64,000 nt of DNA from Mesorhizobium sp. 113-3-3 (GTDB taxonomy: Bacteria > Pseudomonadota > Alphaproteobacteria > Rhizobiales > Rhizobiaceae): contig NZ_AP023243.1 in the NCBI RefSeq assembly GCF_016756495.1, forward strand, positions 6,514,501 through 6,578,500, given 5' to 3'. The position numbers were made by a program, and so were the translations under genes. Numbering within the stretch: the first letter of the stretch is position 1; each line of letters opens with the position of its first letter. The notes under the pieces are model-generated. The model did no database searches, was not told where the DNA came from, and saw only the letters and a program-made list of their open reading frames with translations. Shown here one piece after another: positions 17,944 through 27,092 of the stretch.

Positions 17944-18425
17944 TACACGCTGGGCCCGCTCCTCTGCCGACCTATCGTCCATGATATCCCCTCCCCGCTC
18001 ACGATCCCGGACACCTTCTTGCCGATGTGCCGCTCGAGCACCGGCCGCCATGGTACCAGCGTGAATTCGCGACTTTTCAACGACGGCATATTTTCCGCTG
18101 GCGAGCTCGACGGACCGGCGTAGCGTACCCTCTACTCGTTCTCCAGACCGGGCTTCGACACAAGGCAGTCCAAGTTCCTCCGACAGCTGCCCGGCAACAC
18201 GGTTCAGCTCGCGCTGGCAACATCGCAAGCATGTTGGCGCGGTAGACGGACCGATTCTGCTCTTCATGCGCGAGGCCTTGCGCGATCAGCCACTGCCGCC
18301 GGCGGACTTGCGCTTCCCGTACCTCACCGCCAAAGCCGGAGTTGCGCAAGGCCTCCGGTCGGTCGGCAACGAGCGGCTGGTCAATCCAGGTGGCGCCGTC
18401 AAAGCTGACCTGTCGCTCCAGCGAA
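17944..18425 (-). pseudogene. 3' fragment of a relaxase (rlxS-like) gene
   Basis: The DNA is clearly homologous to the last part of the intact relaxase gene at 27.1-27.6 kb. Readable pieces include DGATWIDQPLVADRPEALR, EVREAQVRRRQWLIAQGLAH and, at the end, GEGISWTIGRQRSGPSV with a stop. Frameshifts break it up, and nothing upstream of about 18.43 kb matches. It is a dead fragment marking an older insertion or recombination event. It is a diverged copy, not a recent duplicate. Confidence 0.8.
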
Positions 18426-18498
18426 TCCGCAGCGTGATGCGCCTCTTTGCGGATCGACGAACACCCCGCCATCATGACTCGGGTAGCGTGCCGCCCCT

Positions 18499-18963
18499 TC
18501 AACCTGCGTCGCGTGCCGAGAGAAATCCCCCGCGTAACCAAGCAACGAGTTCGATGGTGTTAGCAAAAATCTTCTTGCATCCTGCAATAATCATGGGATT
18601 GTCGCCGGAGGGTAGCAATGTGCGATCATCGGTCTTGAGACCAAGGCACACCTTGTTGAGCGCCCGACCGTAGCCAATTTCAAATGCCACGCCTTCATCA
18701 ATCGTGCGACCGTCCAGTACAGCAACGATATAATTGCACCTCCTAATCGCATTGATGTCCGCCTCAAACACCAATTGCCTCGCAGCCTCCAATGGCATCC
18801 CTCCATCGACTAGATCGCGCATGAGCTTTCCGTCGCGTTGAGGAAGAAAAACGTGCGCCATAGGCTCAAGAAGGCTTGTCAGCCGCTCATTGAAGCTGCG
18901 CTCAATGTCATTGAACAGTGGCGCTGCCAGATAGATACGCATGGACGTTCGAGCATCATTCAT
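18499..18963 (-). CDS. nucleoside 2-deoxyribosyltransferase-like protein
   Basis: 154 residues. The N-terminal MRIYLAAPLF strand and the DEGVAFEIGYGRAL motif near residue 93 (catalytic Glu region) are the hallmarks of the nucleoside deoxyribosyltransferase family. That family cleaves or swaps bases on deoxynucleosides. The start (MNDARTS) overlaps the stop of the SIR2-kinase gene by 8 bases; an internal ATG at 18942 is an alternative. Paired with a SIR2-nucleoside-kinase fusion it probably makes or removes a nucleotide signal or depletes precursors; that role is inferred. Confidence 0.78.
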   Translation of the reverse strand: MNDARTSMRIYLAAPLFNDIERSFNERLTSLLEPMAHVFLPQRDGKLMRDLVDGGMPLEAARQLVFEADINAIRRCNYIVAVLDGRTIDEGVAFEIGYGRALNKVCLGLKTDDRTLLPSGDNPMIIAGCKKIFANTIELVAWLRGGFLSARDAG

Positions 18964-20575
18964 AGCGGGCGATAATCGTGTTGAGCTCGGTCGGTTCATA
19001 TTCCTCGAATAGAACGTGCCGAGCCACCTTGCGAGCAACGTCACCTGGACTGTTCTCATCGGTTGAGAGGACAAACGACGGATTGTAGATCATTTTGAGG
19101 GTCATAGTCTGTGCATCAAAATAGGGTTGCTTGCCCGCCTCCTCCGGAGGGCGACCTCGCGCCATATTTCGCTTCACTAGCGTCTTGGAGTCCGCCTCGA
19201 TAAAAATGATCTCTCCTTTCTGAAGAGGCTGATCGCGAGTTACTAGATCGCGCAATGCATGAGACTTTACCTTGTTCTCGTCATCGCCTTTAGAGAAGGC
19301 ATAAAGATCCAAAGGGGCACGATCCATAAAATGAAGCCCCGCCGTCGCCGCATGCATACGGCGATTCTTCTCCTTCAGTTCCGAATATATGAATTGATCT
19401 ACGATTTTCTGCTGATCTTCAGTGATCTTACTTGACGCCATATACATTTCACGAGGAGGTGGCCGTGTCCATTCTTCGTGTGTTTGAAAGCATCGCAAGT
19501 GCTCGAGCAATGTCGATTTCCCGGAGGCGACAGGCCCCACTATATAATAGTGATACCGAGAGCGCCGATCCTTTCCAAGCGTTTCCACGGTTTCGCTGAA
19601 CCCTCTTTCATCAAGATTAAGAATATCGAGAAAATCTCTGATCTCAGCAGACGTGAGAAATATCGTTACCAAGTTATAGAGCTCGAGATTGGCCTCGAAT
19701 ATGTCCTGTCTTCGCGCCTCTGATAGGACCCCTTCTTCCTTAATCCAGTATATCATATAGTGATGGTTAGCTGGGCTCTTATCCCGGTTGAGGCGTAGGT
19801 AATTTTTGAGTGAGCTATCGGCAAGCGAATGACCAATCAACAGCATTGTGTTTTGAACAAAGCGAAGGAACAGATACTCGGAACTGACACCGGGGGAACG
19901 TGCACGAGCATCCGCGAAAGAATCTTCCGTGAATATCAGTTGGGGGCTGCGCTTCTTAAGGCTGACACGGGGCAATATTCCATTGACGTGATAAACTGTC
20001 GTCAGATTCCCTCGATCGGTAAGAGGCGGTTGCCAAGTGACGCTTAGGGCGTTACCGGACTCGCTGCCAAAAGCGCTTTGCTTTACCTGCTCCCCTATCG
20101 CATCAGCCAGAAGATCGTCGAAGTTGAAATTTATTACCAGTGATACTTTGCGAGACAGATCACGCAGCTGTGCGAGATAGGGATGCGTTTGTATGACCTC
20201 GGCGATTGTTTGCGGGACCTTCTCATAGATCGCCTTGTGAATAGCGTCGCCCCATTCATATTCGACCGTTGCGGACCTAAGCTCTGCCGGATCCGTGACA
20301 GGACATGCCCCCCTGAAGCGATGATAGATGATCTGTCCGAGATATTCAGGTTGGAGTCCCGCCGCAACGTGTGCTGCTAAATCATCAGGGAGGCCGCCCT
20401 GAATCTCCGCAAGCCTTTTCAATAGATCCTGCCACCCGGGCACCTTGGCGTCGATTGAAATTCCGGCTCCCGTCACCAGGTTCAGCCGTTGCAGTCTCAG
20501 CCTTTGGTAGAGGTGGCACAAAAATCGCGGGAGACGCGGCTGTCGCGCGATGGCGGCATGAAGGTCACTAACCAT
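18956..20575 (-). CDS. SIR2 domain fused to a deoxynucleoside-kinase-like P-loop domain
   Basis: 539 residues in two parts. Residues 1-310 form a SIR2 domain: LVTGAGISIDAKVPGW near 35, NFNFDDLL, VYHVNG and LLIGHSLADSSLKNYL. Residues 340-539 form a P-loop kinase domain: GPVASGKST near 350, DRAPLDLYAF near 415 and an Arg-rich lid (KRNMARGRPPEE) near 472, as in deoxynucleoside or thymidylate kinases. The fusion suggests that a nucleotide-sensing kinase module gates NADase activity. It overlaps both neighbours, the DUF6884 gene by 8 bases and the deoxyribosyltransferase by 8 bases. I do not know a characterised system with this fusion. Confidence 0.82.
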   Translation of the reverse strand: MVSDLHAAIARQPRLPRFLCHLYQRLRLQRLNLVTGAGISIDAKVPGWQDLLKRLAEIQGGLPDDLAAHVAAGLQPEYLGQIIYHRFRGACPVTDPAELRSATVEYEWGDAIHKAIYEKVPQTIAEVIQTHPYLAQLRDLSRKVSLVINFNFDDLLADAIGEQVKQSAFGSESGNALSVTWQPPLTDRGNLTTVYHVNGILPRVSLKKRSPQLIFTEDSFADARARSPGVSSEYLFLRFVQNTMLLIGHSLADSSLKNYLRLNRDKSPANHHYMIYWIKEEGVLSEARRQDIFEANLELYNLVTIFLTSAEIRDFLDILNLDERGFSETVETLGKDRRSRYHYYIVGPVASGKSTLLEHLRCFQTHEEWTRPPPREMYMASSKITEDQQKIVDQFIYSELKEKNRRMHAATAGLHFMDRAPLDLYAFSKGDDENKVKSHALRDLVTRDQPLQKGEIIFIEADSKTLVKRNMARGRPPEEAGKQPYFDAQTMTLKMIYNPSFVLSTDENSPGDVARKVARHVLFEEYEPTELNTIIARYE

Positions 20576-21749
20576 TATTCAGACCTCGAAATATCGAGGC
20601 GACTGAGCCCGCTGCTGCTGGATCATATTTTCCCCCGACCCCACGGATGTTCCATAATCCAGATTGGCGGATATGTGCTACAGGAGATTTGAGGCCAAGC
20701 CAGTCAGGACCGGGATAATCAATTATCCGCATCGATTCGCTAAAAAGCGCAATCAACTGCATCTCAACCTTAGCGCGCAAGCTTTCCTTGCTAGGTTTGT
20801 CATCAACTTCAAGCAGAACCACCTCTAAATCCTGAAGATATCGTGAGACCGCAAGCTCATGCGCAATCTCCAAACTCTTCACCTCGGGGCGAGCGTCCTG
20901 ACCCTCACCCCAAGTCGCAAGGCTGCCATGGCCGGGGCCGGCCTCCAGCATCGCTCTACCAATGTGCAGACGGAAGATGGAGCCACGATGGTTGCCGATC
21001 TGACTGGAAGGTCCCAGGTGATTGCGCAATCGACCCCGCAGGGAAGCCTGCGAGCCAGCGCTAACTGCGTGGGTACCGATCCGCACCACTCGGAAACCAG
21101 CGCCTCGGAAGTTCCGTTCGGCGCCGTCCAGGAATATGTAGACCCCGCGTTTTGGCACGGATCTCGACGAAAGTTCCCTGAACGAGAACACACGGTCCGC
21201 TATGCGCTCTTCACCAATCCAATTATAGAGCCGATCCAGGTCCTGTATCCTTGCCGCCATTCGTTTTGCTTCCGCTAGCCAAATGGCGTGGTCAGAGTAT
21301 TCAAGGCCCAACCAGGGCGCGACGATATCCAACGGAGAGACCCTGGCCCTGTTCAGCTCCAGCAACGGCATACTGTATTCGTTAGCAGCAAGCAGCGTCA
21401 CCTGCCTGCTTTCGGCACGAGCAGCAAGCGCATCAAGCACCTGCTCAGCCCAATCGCGTTGATTGGCTTCAGGCAGATCGGGGAGATTGAGATCATACGG
21501 AGCGATAACCATCTCGCCCGCGACGATCCCGTGTTTGCCCGACAAAATTGCGTACGGCGCGCCGAGCGATCGAACAAGATTGATGCAACTTTTGAATCGG
21601 TCCGAAGTATAGAGCTGATCTGCGGGGGCGGCTTCTTGGCGCTTCTTTCGGCCGCAGCCAATGACAATGAGTGGAACGACGCCGTTGCGACCGAGCACAG
21701 CTTCTCGGAGAAGCATTGTCGGAGGCTCGAACAGTTCGCCCTGCATCAC
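20568..21749 (-). CDS. DUF6884-like domain fused to a GIY-YIG-like domain
   Basis: 393 residues. The N-terminal half has VIGCGRKKR near residue 30, DQLYTSDRFKSC, and AILSGKHGIV near 70 with PYDLNL after it. This is the pattern of DUF6884 proteins, relatives of YaaA and tRNA-guanine transglycosylase. The C-terminal half contains GVYIFLDG near 203, RVVRIGTHAV near 220 and RGRLRNHL near 240, as expected of a GIY-YIG nuclease core. The gene starts in the stop of the upstream unknown gene (ATGA) and ends inside the SIR2-kinase start. Base modification or cleavage of nucleic acid is a reasonable guess, not shown. Confidence 0.68.
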   Translation of the reverse strand: MMQGELFEPPTMLLREAVLGRNGVVPLIVIGCGRKKRQEAAPADQLYTSDRFKSCINLVRSLGAPYAILSGKHGIVAGEMVIAPYDLNLPDLPEANQRDWAEQVLDALAARAESRQVTLLAANEYSMPLLELNRARVSPLDIVAPWLGLEYSDHAIWLAEAKRMAARIQDLDRLYNWIGEERIADRVFSFRELSSRSVPKRGVYIFLDGAERNFRGAGFRVVRIGTHAVSAGSQASLRGRLRNHLGPSSQIGNHRGSIFRLHIGRAMLEAGPGHGSLATWGEGQDARPEVKSLEIAHELAVSRYLQDLEVVLLEVDDKPSKESLRAKVEMQLIALFSESMRIIDYPGPDWLGLKSPVAHIRQSGLWNIRGVGGKYDPAAAGSVASIFRGLNNG

Positions 21750-22384
21750 GCCAATCCTCTGGCTGCAGGATCATCCGCGGCTTTCATGCTGTGGAATGGC
21801 TTGGCAAGAGCGAGTCGACAAAGGACCAGACCAGCCGTTAACGCCACCGGGGTCCGATCGACAATGATTCGACGAATCCTTGCGGCGTCTACATCATGGC
21901 TATCACGCAGTGATCGACCGACCTTAAGCTGAACAAGCCTGTGATAAACAGCAGTGCCAGCGCCATATGGCTTTTTGGTAAGGCTCGCGTACTGCCAAGG
22001 AGCACTGGGCTGCGTCCGTGTGCGTGTAAGATCGGGGGCAATTCCCATGCACCTAACTACAGCCGATCTGTTTGTCGCCACCGAACTTGCCGAGGCTGCC
22101 GCGCCGCGTGGCTTCTTAGCCGATAGGCCTACTCGTGCGAAAACCGGGCTGACGTGAACATCGAGGATAGGCAGCTCAGCCGGCAACGTGGCGATGCCCC
22201 CCAGACAGTCCAGCACCTCGTCAAGCTTACGACTCTTGGAGATGGAATTGGGTTTCCTGCCGAGGAGAGATGCGGATTCTCGGACGCTCAAACCCGTCTT
22301 GCCAAATCCGTCAATAGAGTCATCATAGGACATGATCGAGCACAGCTTCTCACACGACTCGGTGATTTTGCTGCATTGAATCAT
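21746..22384 (-). CDS. uncharacterised protein
   Basis: 212 residues from the internal ATG; an upstream ATG at 22435 would overlap the previous gene. A helix-turn-helix-like stretch (LSVRESASLLGRKPNSISKS) lies near the N-terminus. The rest is Ala/Arg/Val-rich and matches nothing I know. Its stop overlaps the next start (ATGA), which argues that it is translated. The composition of the C-terminal half is less convincing, so the extent is uncertain. Confidence 0.45.
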   Translation of the reverse strand: MIQCSKITESCEKLCSIMSYDDSIDGFGKTGLSVRESASLLGRKPNSISKSRKLDEVLDCLGGIATLPAELPILDVHVSPVFARVGLSAKKPRGAAASASSVATNRSAVVRCMGIAPDLTRTRTQPSAPWQYASLTKKPYGAGTAVYHRLVQLKVGRSLRDSHDVDAARIRRIIVDRTPVALTAGLVLCRLALAKPFHSMKAADDPAARGLA

Positions 22385-22400
22385 GTTCCCCCCTGGACGC

Positions 22401-23315
22401 TCAAGGCGCTGCTTGACCGGCTCGTGTGACCCCAAAGATCATGTAATTGAGAGCGATGGGGGAAGCGCCGCTGAGCTTGGGAGCGACAGTTCCGCTCTGC
22501 CTGCTAAAGACGAAATCGCTCCAATTCCAGCCGACCTCATTTGTCTGCACAACGACATATGAGCCTAACCGCAATTTGGCGGAAGTGGCCGTTTTTGAGA
22601 AATCCAAGCCCAGACCGAATGAAAAGACAGGCCGGTTGTTGCCTTGCTTCTCGATCGCACGAACAACGCCCTTGGCGAGCTGAACGAAGGGCACGAGCAC
22701 GGGCTGCGCGGTGGTCAGAAGCGATAGCCCTTCCTTGAAAGCAGAGTTATCCAGCGCTTCCACCAGCATGTCGGTTCCGCCGCTGCGAACGTTGATGGTG
22801 CGCCCTTCGAAGCTCAGGCCGTCGTTGCCAACGTTCACTCCGACGAAGATGGGCAAGCTTAGCAACGGGGCTGCGCTGCCGTCAGTGGCGATGGTCTTCA
22901 AGGCAAAGCGCATCTCCTCCGACTTGCTCCCAGCTTGGTTCTTCCCCGTAAATTCGCACAGTATCTCGTGGCGGCCGGACCCCGGATAGTTGTGAACGTA
23001 GAACCGATCGAGGGTGATTTTCAAACTCGCGCCTTGGAGCCTTTCATCGGGCGCCATCGACGTTGCGTGAACGATGTCCAGTCTATCTCCCGCCGAAGAT
23101 CCATTCTCGGGAATGAACCCGATCGCCGCGCCAGTGTTAGCCCATTGGTCGTTGGTGAAGAAGGGAACGCTGATCGCCTGACTTCGAGCCCCCAGCTGAT
23201 GGAAACGGGAAGCCGCTTCGTGATCGCCGATTTCCTCCAGATAGGCGGCGATCTCCAAAGGATGCTTGGCTCCGATGCAATCTGATTTGTCGAATTCCAT
23301 TCGGTCCCCTTTCAA
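22401..23315 (-). CDS. uncharacterised protein coupled to IetS
   Basis: 304 residues. The start overlaps the ietS stop (ATGA). The first 45 residues are helical (EIAAYLEEIGDHEAASRFHQ). The middle is beta-rich with Gly and Asn turns, and there is no signal peptide or membrane segment. No family was recognised. IetAS is usually described as a two-gene system, so this may be an accessory factor, a protease target, or an unrelated gene in the same operon. Confidence 0.6.
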   Translation of the reverse strand: MKGDRMEFDKSDCIGAKHPLEIAAYLEEIGDHEAASRFHQLGARSQAISVPFFTNDQWANTGAAIGFIPENGSSAGDRLDIVHATSMAPDERLQGASLKITLDRFYVHNYPGSGRHEILCEFTGKNQAGSKSEEMRFALKTIATDGSAAPLLSLPIFVGVNVGNDGLSFEGRTINVRSGGTDMLVEALDNSAFKEGLSLLTTAQPVLVPFVQLAKGVVRAIEKQGNNRPVFSFGLGLDFSKTATSAKLRLGSYVVVQTNEVGWNWSDFVFSRQSGTVAPKLSGASPIALNYMIFGVTRAGQAAP

Positions 23316-25954
23316 GCACGTACGCGCGGCCTTGGCCGGATGGCCTCGCGAACGGAGGCGTAAATATCCTCCCGCACGGTGGCGCCGACTTCCAACGTCA
23401 CCGCGAGTGCATAGGGAACCGCAGCCTGCTGGAAATTCCGGTGGTTGGCGCGCGCCTGGACTCCTATGAACAGCCCGCTGGAGTCCATGAAGGCAGTGCT
23501 GTTGCTCCCCTCAAGGATGAAGTGCGCCACGGTTCCGCGCCTTATATCATCCGGATGGGGCTGCATGATCGTCTTCACACCTCGCCAGAACTTACGCTTT
23601 CCGTCCTGATCGACGACGTCCAGCATCACACCCCGATAGGCGATGGAGGTTGGATGGATCGGGGGTAGCCATGCGAGCGTCATAGTGATCCTACGGATCT
23701 CCCTTGAGCGGATCATGCCGGTTGGGATTGGAATGCGATACTCGTGAAGCTGCTCGTGGCTGATCTCATCATCGGCAAGCAGGGTGACACGGTTGACCGC
23801 ACCTGATATCACCCGCTCGACCGTCGGCTTGCCGTATCCTAGGAATTTCGTGACCGTTGCCCTGCGCCGCCGCCATTGTTTCGTGCCCGGCGGTGGATAA
23901 GAGGCGTCCAGCAAGGTACCGGCATCGCCCCACTGGGAGCCGTGCACCAGCAATGCTTTCGTGGCGAGAGCCGCCCGTTTGAAATCCCGCAGGCTGACCC
24001 CGTCTTCGGCCAGCACCTCCTCAAGAGCGTCGACAATCTGGATACCCGAACGCGTTACGAGAGCTGCTGCGTTGCTCGTACCGGTCGAGCGACGGGTACG
24101 CGTAACAGATCCTGCCGAAGGGTCGGGTGCTGCCGTCTCCAGGCCAATGTGTCCGATCTCGTCCGGCCAGACGAGGTGCCCATCGGCGTGATCGGCCGCC
24201 CTTGCGACCTGCCGACCTCCAATGTCCACAATATCCGGCTTGAGTGAACGGTTGATCCCGGGGCCGATCGCCGATCCGAGATTTGGAACGCCAATCGGCG
24301 CGAACGGGTCGATAGTGTCCGAAGGGCAGGCGCCCGCCCCGTCCGCATGCACGGCACCCACGCTTAGGACATTCATGGCCTCGGCAGGGCTGAGCAGACC
24401 GCGAATGCCCTTGCTTGCCTCGACCGCACGAATGAGCGCGATCTGTCGTTCCAGGGGCGAAGCTGCGTTGAACGATGCCTGATCCGGATATCCGGAGGGA
24501 AACCGTGCTGTTATATTTCCGGCGCTGACGACGAACAGGATGCCGTATTTGTGCGATAGCCAGTCAAGCAGTCGCGCCCAGGGAGTTGGCCGACGCACGA
24601 AAGGCCCTTCTGCGTCACAGATCGAGTGATTGATGATCAGGACATCGGGCCCCGCCGGCCCAGCCTGCTGGTGCTCGTCCTTCAGGGCAAAGACCGCCCG
24701 ATAGATGATGCCGATAGGAAGAAGGTCCTGGTGCGTACGCTCGTCATTGAGATGCTGGGGTGCGGCCAGGACGGGAACCGCCTTGAGGCTTCTCGTCAGT
24801 GGCGCCTCTCCATTTGCTAGATCGCCGTGGATGATCAGGGAAGCAATCGCAGTACCATGATATCGCCGAGCGACGGGAACCCAGGCGCTCGACACGTCAA
24901 CCTCGATGACATCCACCCGCCCATCCAGAAGGCGGTGGTTCTGCATTGGGTATCCATCCAGGATCGCGGCCACCGCGGGACGCAGTCCGTCATTTGTGCC
25001 CTCACGCAGGCTAGTCACCGCAGAATCCGGCTCGGAGAGGGGCCTGGTGGCGTATAGCGACTGGGGACGGATCGACATGATCGGGTCGGCATTGGCCAAG
25101 CGCCCGGTGCGGGAACTAATCGCGCTAGCCTGTTGGGCCGGGACCTCAATCAGTGCCACTTGGTACCGGATGGGCTCGATCGTCACGAAATCGACAATCC
25201 GGCCACCCACCGCTGAAAGAATGCCCTCGAGCGCCTGCTTCGCATTCTTGCGGAGTTCCTCGTTCTCGTGGAACCACAGATCGAGTTCAAGCCGCACCGG
25301 CGCCTGCGGATCCTTCGCGAGACGGCGGTGGATGAAGAACTGGGTGGCCGGTTCAACCCTGTCAGAAGCATTCCACACCCGGATTTTGGAAAGGTAGCCG
25401 AATATTTTCCACCAATCCTTTTCGTCTTCGCGAGGCGATAGCTTCGACTCGAACCGCCGCCACATGGCAAGCAGCTGGCGCATGCCGTTTTCGGTCGGCA
25501 TGGTGAGGTAGAGGCGAGACATAGCGGAGTCGGCATCTCCCGCGTCGTCCTGGTCCGCATCGTCATCGGTGACAGGGTCGGGGTCTGAGCCGACATAGTC
25601 CTCGGTCAGCCACTCGAATCCAAGCTGCTCGGCGGCCGCAACGAACCGCTCGACCGGACCGATGGTTTCGAACACCAAGGCACGTTCGGGAGAAGCGAAC
25701 GCTGCATTCGTGGTTGCCCCAGCTTCTAGTGATTCCTTTAGGAGGGCGATGCCCGGAGCCAGCCTCCTGGATTGTTCCTCAGAGGAGCGAGCCCTCGGGA
25801 AGCGAGCCTTTCGGCTCCCCTTTAAGCGCTTGAGCACGTTTTCGCTTCGGCGAATGCGTATGATCGGCCGGTCTACTATCTTCAGCCCCCCCCCGAATTG
25901 ACCGTTTCCGCCGGAGCTTGGCCAGACCTTCAAGCAGCGCTTGGTCGGCGGCAA
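23312..25954 (-). CDS. ietS: subtilisin-like serine protease, IetS type
   Basis: Up to 880 residues. The S8 catalytic triad can be read as AAILDGYP (Asp, near 333), RRYHGTAIASLI (His, near 365) and GTSNAAALVTR (Ser, near 623). The 300-residue N-terminal domain (from about PERALVFETIGPVERF) is typical of the long S8 proteases that pair with an AAA ATPase. No secretion signal is visible, so it should be cytoplasmic. The first 175 bases overlap ietA, and the true start may be further in. IetAS was described on Agrobacterium Ti plasmids as a stability/incompatibility pair and is listed among anti-phage systems. Confidence 0.82.
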   Translation of the reverse strand: MPPTKRCLKVWPSSGGNGQFGGGLKIVDRPIIRIRRSENVLKRLKGSRKARFPRARSSEEQSRRLAPGIALLKESLEAGATTNAAFASPERALVFETIGPVERFVAAAEQLGFEWLTEDYVGSDPDPVTDDDADQDDAGDADSAMSRLYLTMPTENGMRQLLAMWRRFESKLSPREDEKDWWKIFGYLSKIRVWNASDRVEPATQFFIHRRLAKDPQAPVRLELDLWFHENEELRKNAKQALEGILSAVGGRIVDFVTIEPIRYQVALIEVPAQQASAISSRTGRLANADPIMSIRPQSLYATRPLSEPDSAVTSLREGTNDGLRPAVAAILDGYPMQNHRLLDGRVDVIEVDVSSAWVPVARRYHGTAIASLIIHGDLANGEAPLTRSLKAVPVLAAPQHLNDERTHQDLLPIGIIYRAVFALKDEHQQAGPAGPDVLIINHSICDAEGPFVRRPTPWARLLDWLSHKYGILFVVSAGNITARFPSGYPDQASFNAASPLERQIALIRAVEASKGIRGLLSPAEAMNVLSVGAVHADGAGACPSDTIDPFAPIGVPNLGSAIGPGINRSLKPDIVDIGGRQVARAADHADGHLVWPDEIGHIGLETAAPDPSAGSVTRTRRSTGTSNAAALVTRSGIQIVDALEEVLAEDGVSLRDFKRAALATKALLVHGSQWGDAGTLLDASYPPPGTKQWRRRRATVTKFLGYGKPTVERVISGAVNRVTLLADDEISHEQLHEYRIPIPTGMIRSREIRRITMTLAWLPPIHPTSIAYRGVMLDVVDQDGKRKFWRGVKTIMQPHPDDIRRGTVAHFILEGSNSTAFMDSSGLFIGVQARANHRNFQQAAVPYALAVTLEVGATVREDIYASVREAIRPRPRVRA

Positions 25955-26861
25955 GTTTTCCGCGAGACAAAACGACCTTCCTTCTCACGTCTAAAGTGAA
26001 GGCTTCGATATCCGAGAAATTCAGACCGTTCAATGTGCGTACGAATTTTTCCTCAATAAAGGCAATAGAGTCACCGTAGTCTTTCCGGAGCCGATGAAAC
26101 CACTGGGATATTTCCTGCGGACGTGGAAGTGGCACGTCCACTCGAAGCTCGAAGCGCCTCCACACGGCACGGTCCAAGAGCTCGGGGTGATTGGTGGCGC
26201 ACACAATCACGCAGTTCGTGGGTATCGCATCCATTTGCAACAGAAGCGAACTCACGACGCGCTTGATTTCTCCGGTCTCCTGGGTATCGCCCCGTTCCTT
26301 GCCAACCGTGTCGAATTCGTCGAAAAACACCACGCAGGACTGCCCGGCGACAAAATCAGTGAGCCGGCGAAGGCGGGATGCGGTCTCGCCGAGATAGCTG
26401 GCGATAAGTCCGTCATACCGGACGACATAAAATGGCAGCCGCAGCTCGTGCGAGAGTATTTCAGCGAGACTTGTCTTGCCCGTCCCGGGCGGCCCGACCA
26501 ACAGCACCTTATGCCGCGGCTCGAGACCGTGGGACCGCAACAATCCGATTTCCGAATACTCGTCAATGAATTCCTGGATTTCCCCCGACGTCTCCGGTGC
26601 CAGGACGAGATCCTTGAGCCTACGGCTCGGCTTGAGCTCGACCAGTGCGTCACTCAATTCTGGCGGGATGGCGTATTCACGCATTCTCGGCGCACTGGAC
26701 CTCTTCCTACGATCTGCGTCGATCGCGTCGACTAGTCGCTCAGCGATTCCGTTCTGTTGTTGGGCCCGCGCCTCGGCGACAAGCGCCTGAAGCGGCAGCG
26801 AGGCACGGTCGCTGGAAAAGCCAAGATCGTCATCCTTCCGTGCGATGCCGGTTCGCGCCAT
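25779..26861 (-). CDS. ietA: AAA+ ATPase, IetA type
   Basis: 360 residues. Walker A (GPPGTGKTS) lies near residue 125 and Walker B (VVFFDEFDTVG) near 180, followed by sensor and arginine-finger segments. The domain follows an N-terminal region of about 100 residues. The last 35 residues, after a run of nine G on the coding strand, are Arg/Lys/Ser-rich and overlap the protease frame. The natural C-terminus may therefore lie near LAKLRRKR. It is the first gene of the 18.5-26.9 kb array, and its ATPase probably recognises the trigger for IetS. Confidence 0.83.
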   Translation of the reverse strand: MARTGIARKDDDLGFSSDRASLPLQALVAEARAQQQNGIAERLVDAIDADRRKRSSAPRMREYAIPPELSDALVELKPSRRLKDLVLAPETSGEIQEFIDEYSEIGLLRSHGLEPRHKVLLVGPPGTGKTSLAEILSHELRLPFYVVRYDGLIASYLGETASRLRRLTDFVAGQSCVVFFDEFDTVGKERGDTQETGEIKRVVSSLLLQMDAIPTNCVIVCATNHPELLDRAVWRRFELRVDVPLPRPQEISQWFHRLRKDYGDSIAFIEEKFVRTLNGLNFSDIEAFTLDVRRKVVLSRGKLAADQALLEGLAKLRRKRSIRGGAEDSRPADHTHSPKRKRAQALKGEPKGSLPEGSLL

Positions 26862-27092
26862 TGTTCCGTTACCTTCCGCGCTCGACTCGTCCCCAATGCG
26901 GCGCTGTTTCCCATTAATGATAAGCCAATTGGCAACCAGCGCCAGAGGCAGGGTGCAAAAAGCTGCCCCTCTCCTGACGATCCTATTGTCATTCGAAGCC
27001 CGTTAACGTTCGGTTTTGAGGCTGCCACGACGGTTCAAAGGTGACACGGTTTCGATGAGACGTGCAGTACCTCCTTTCACGCCGCGCCGCCA

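Noticed and set aside
17638..18267. 209-codon minus-strand frame running from the E1 gene into the relaxase fragment
   Set aside because: It joins antisense E1 sequence to a shadow frame of the relaxase remnant and cannot be one gene.
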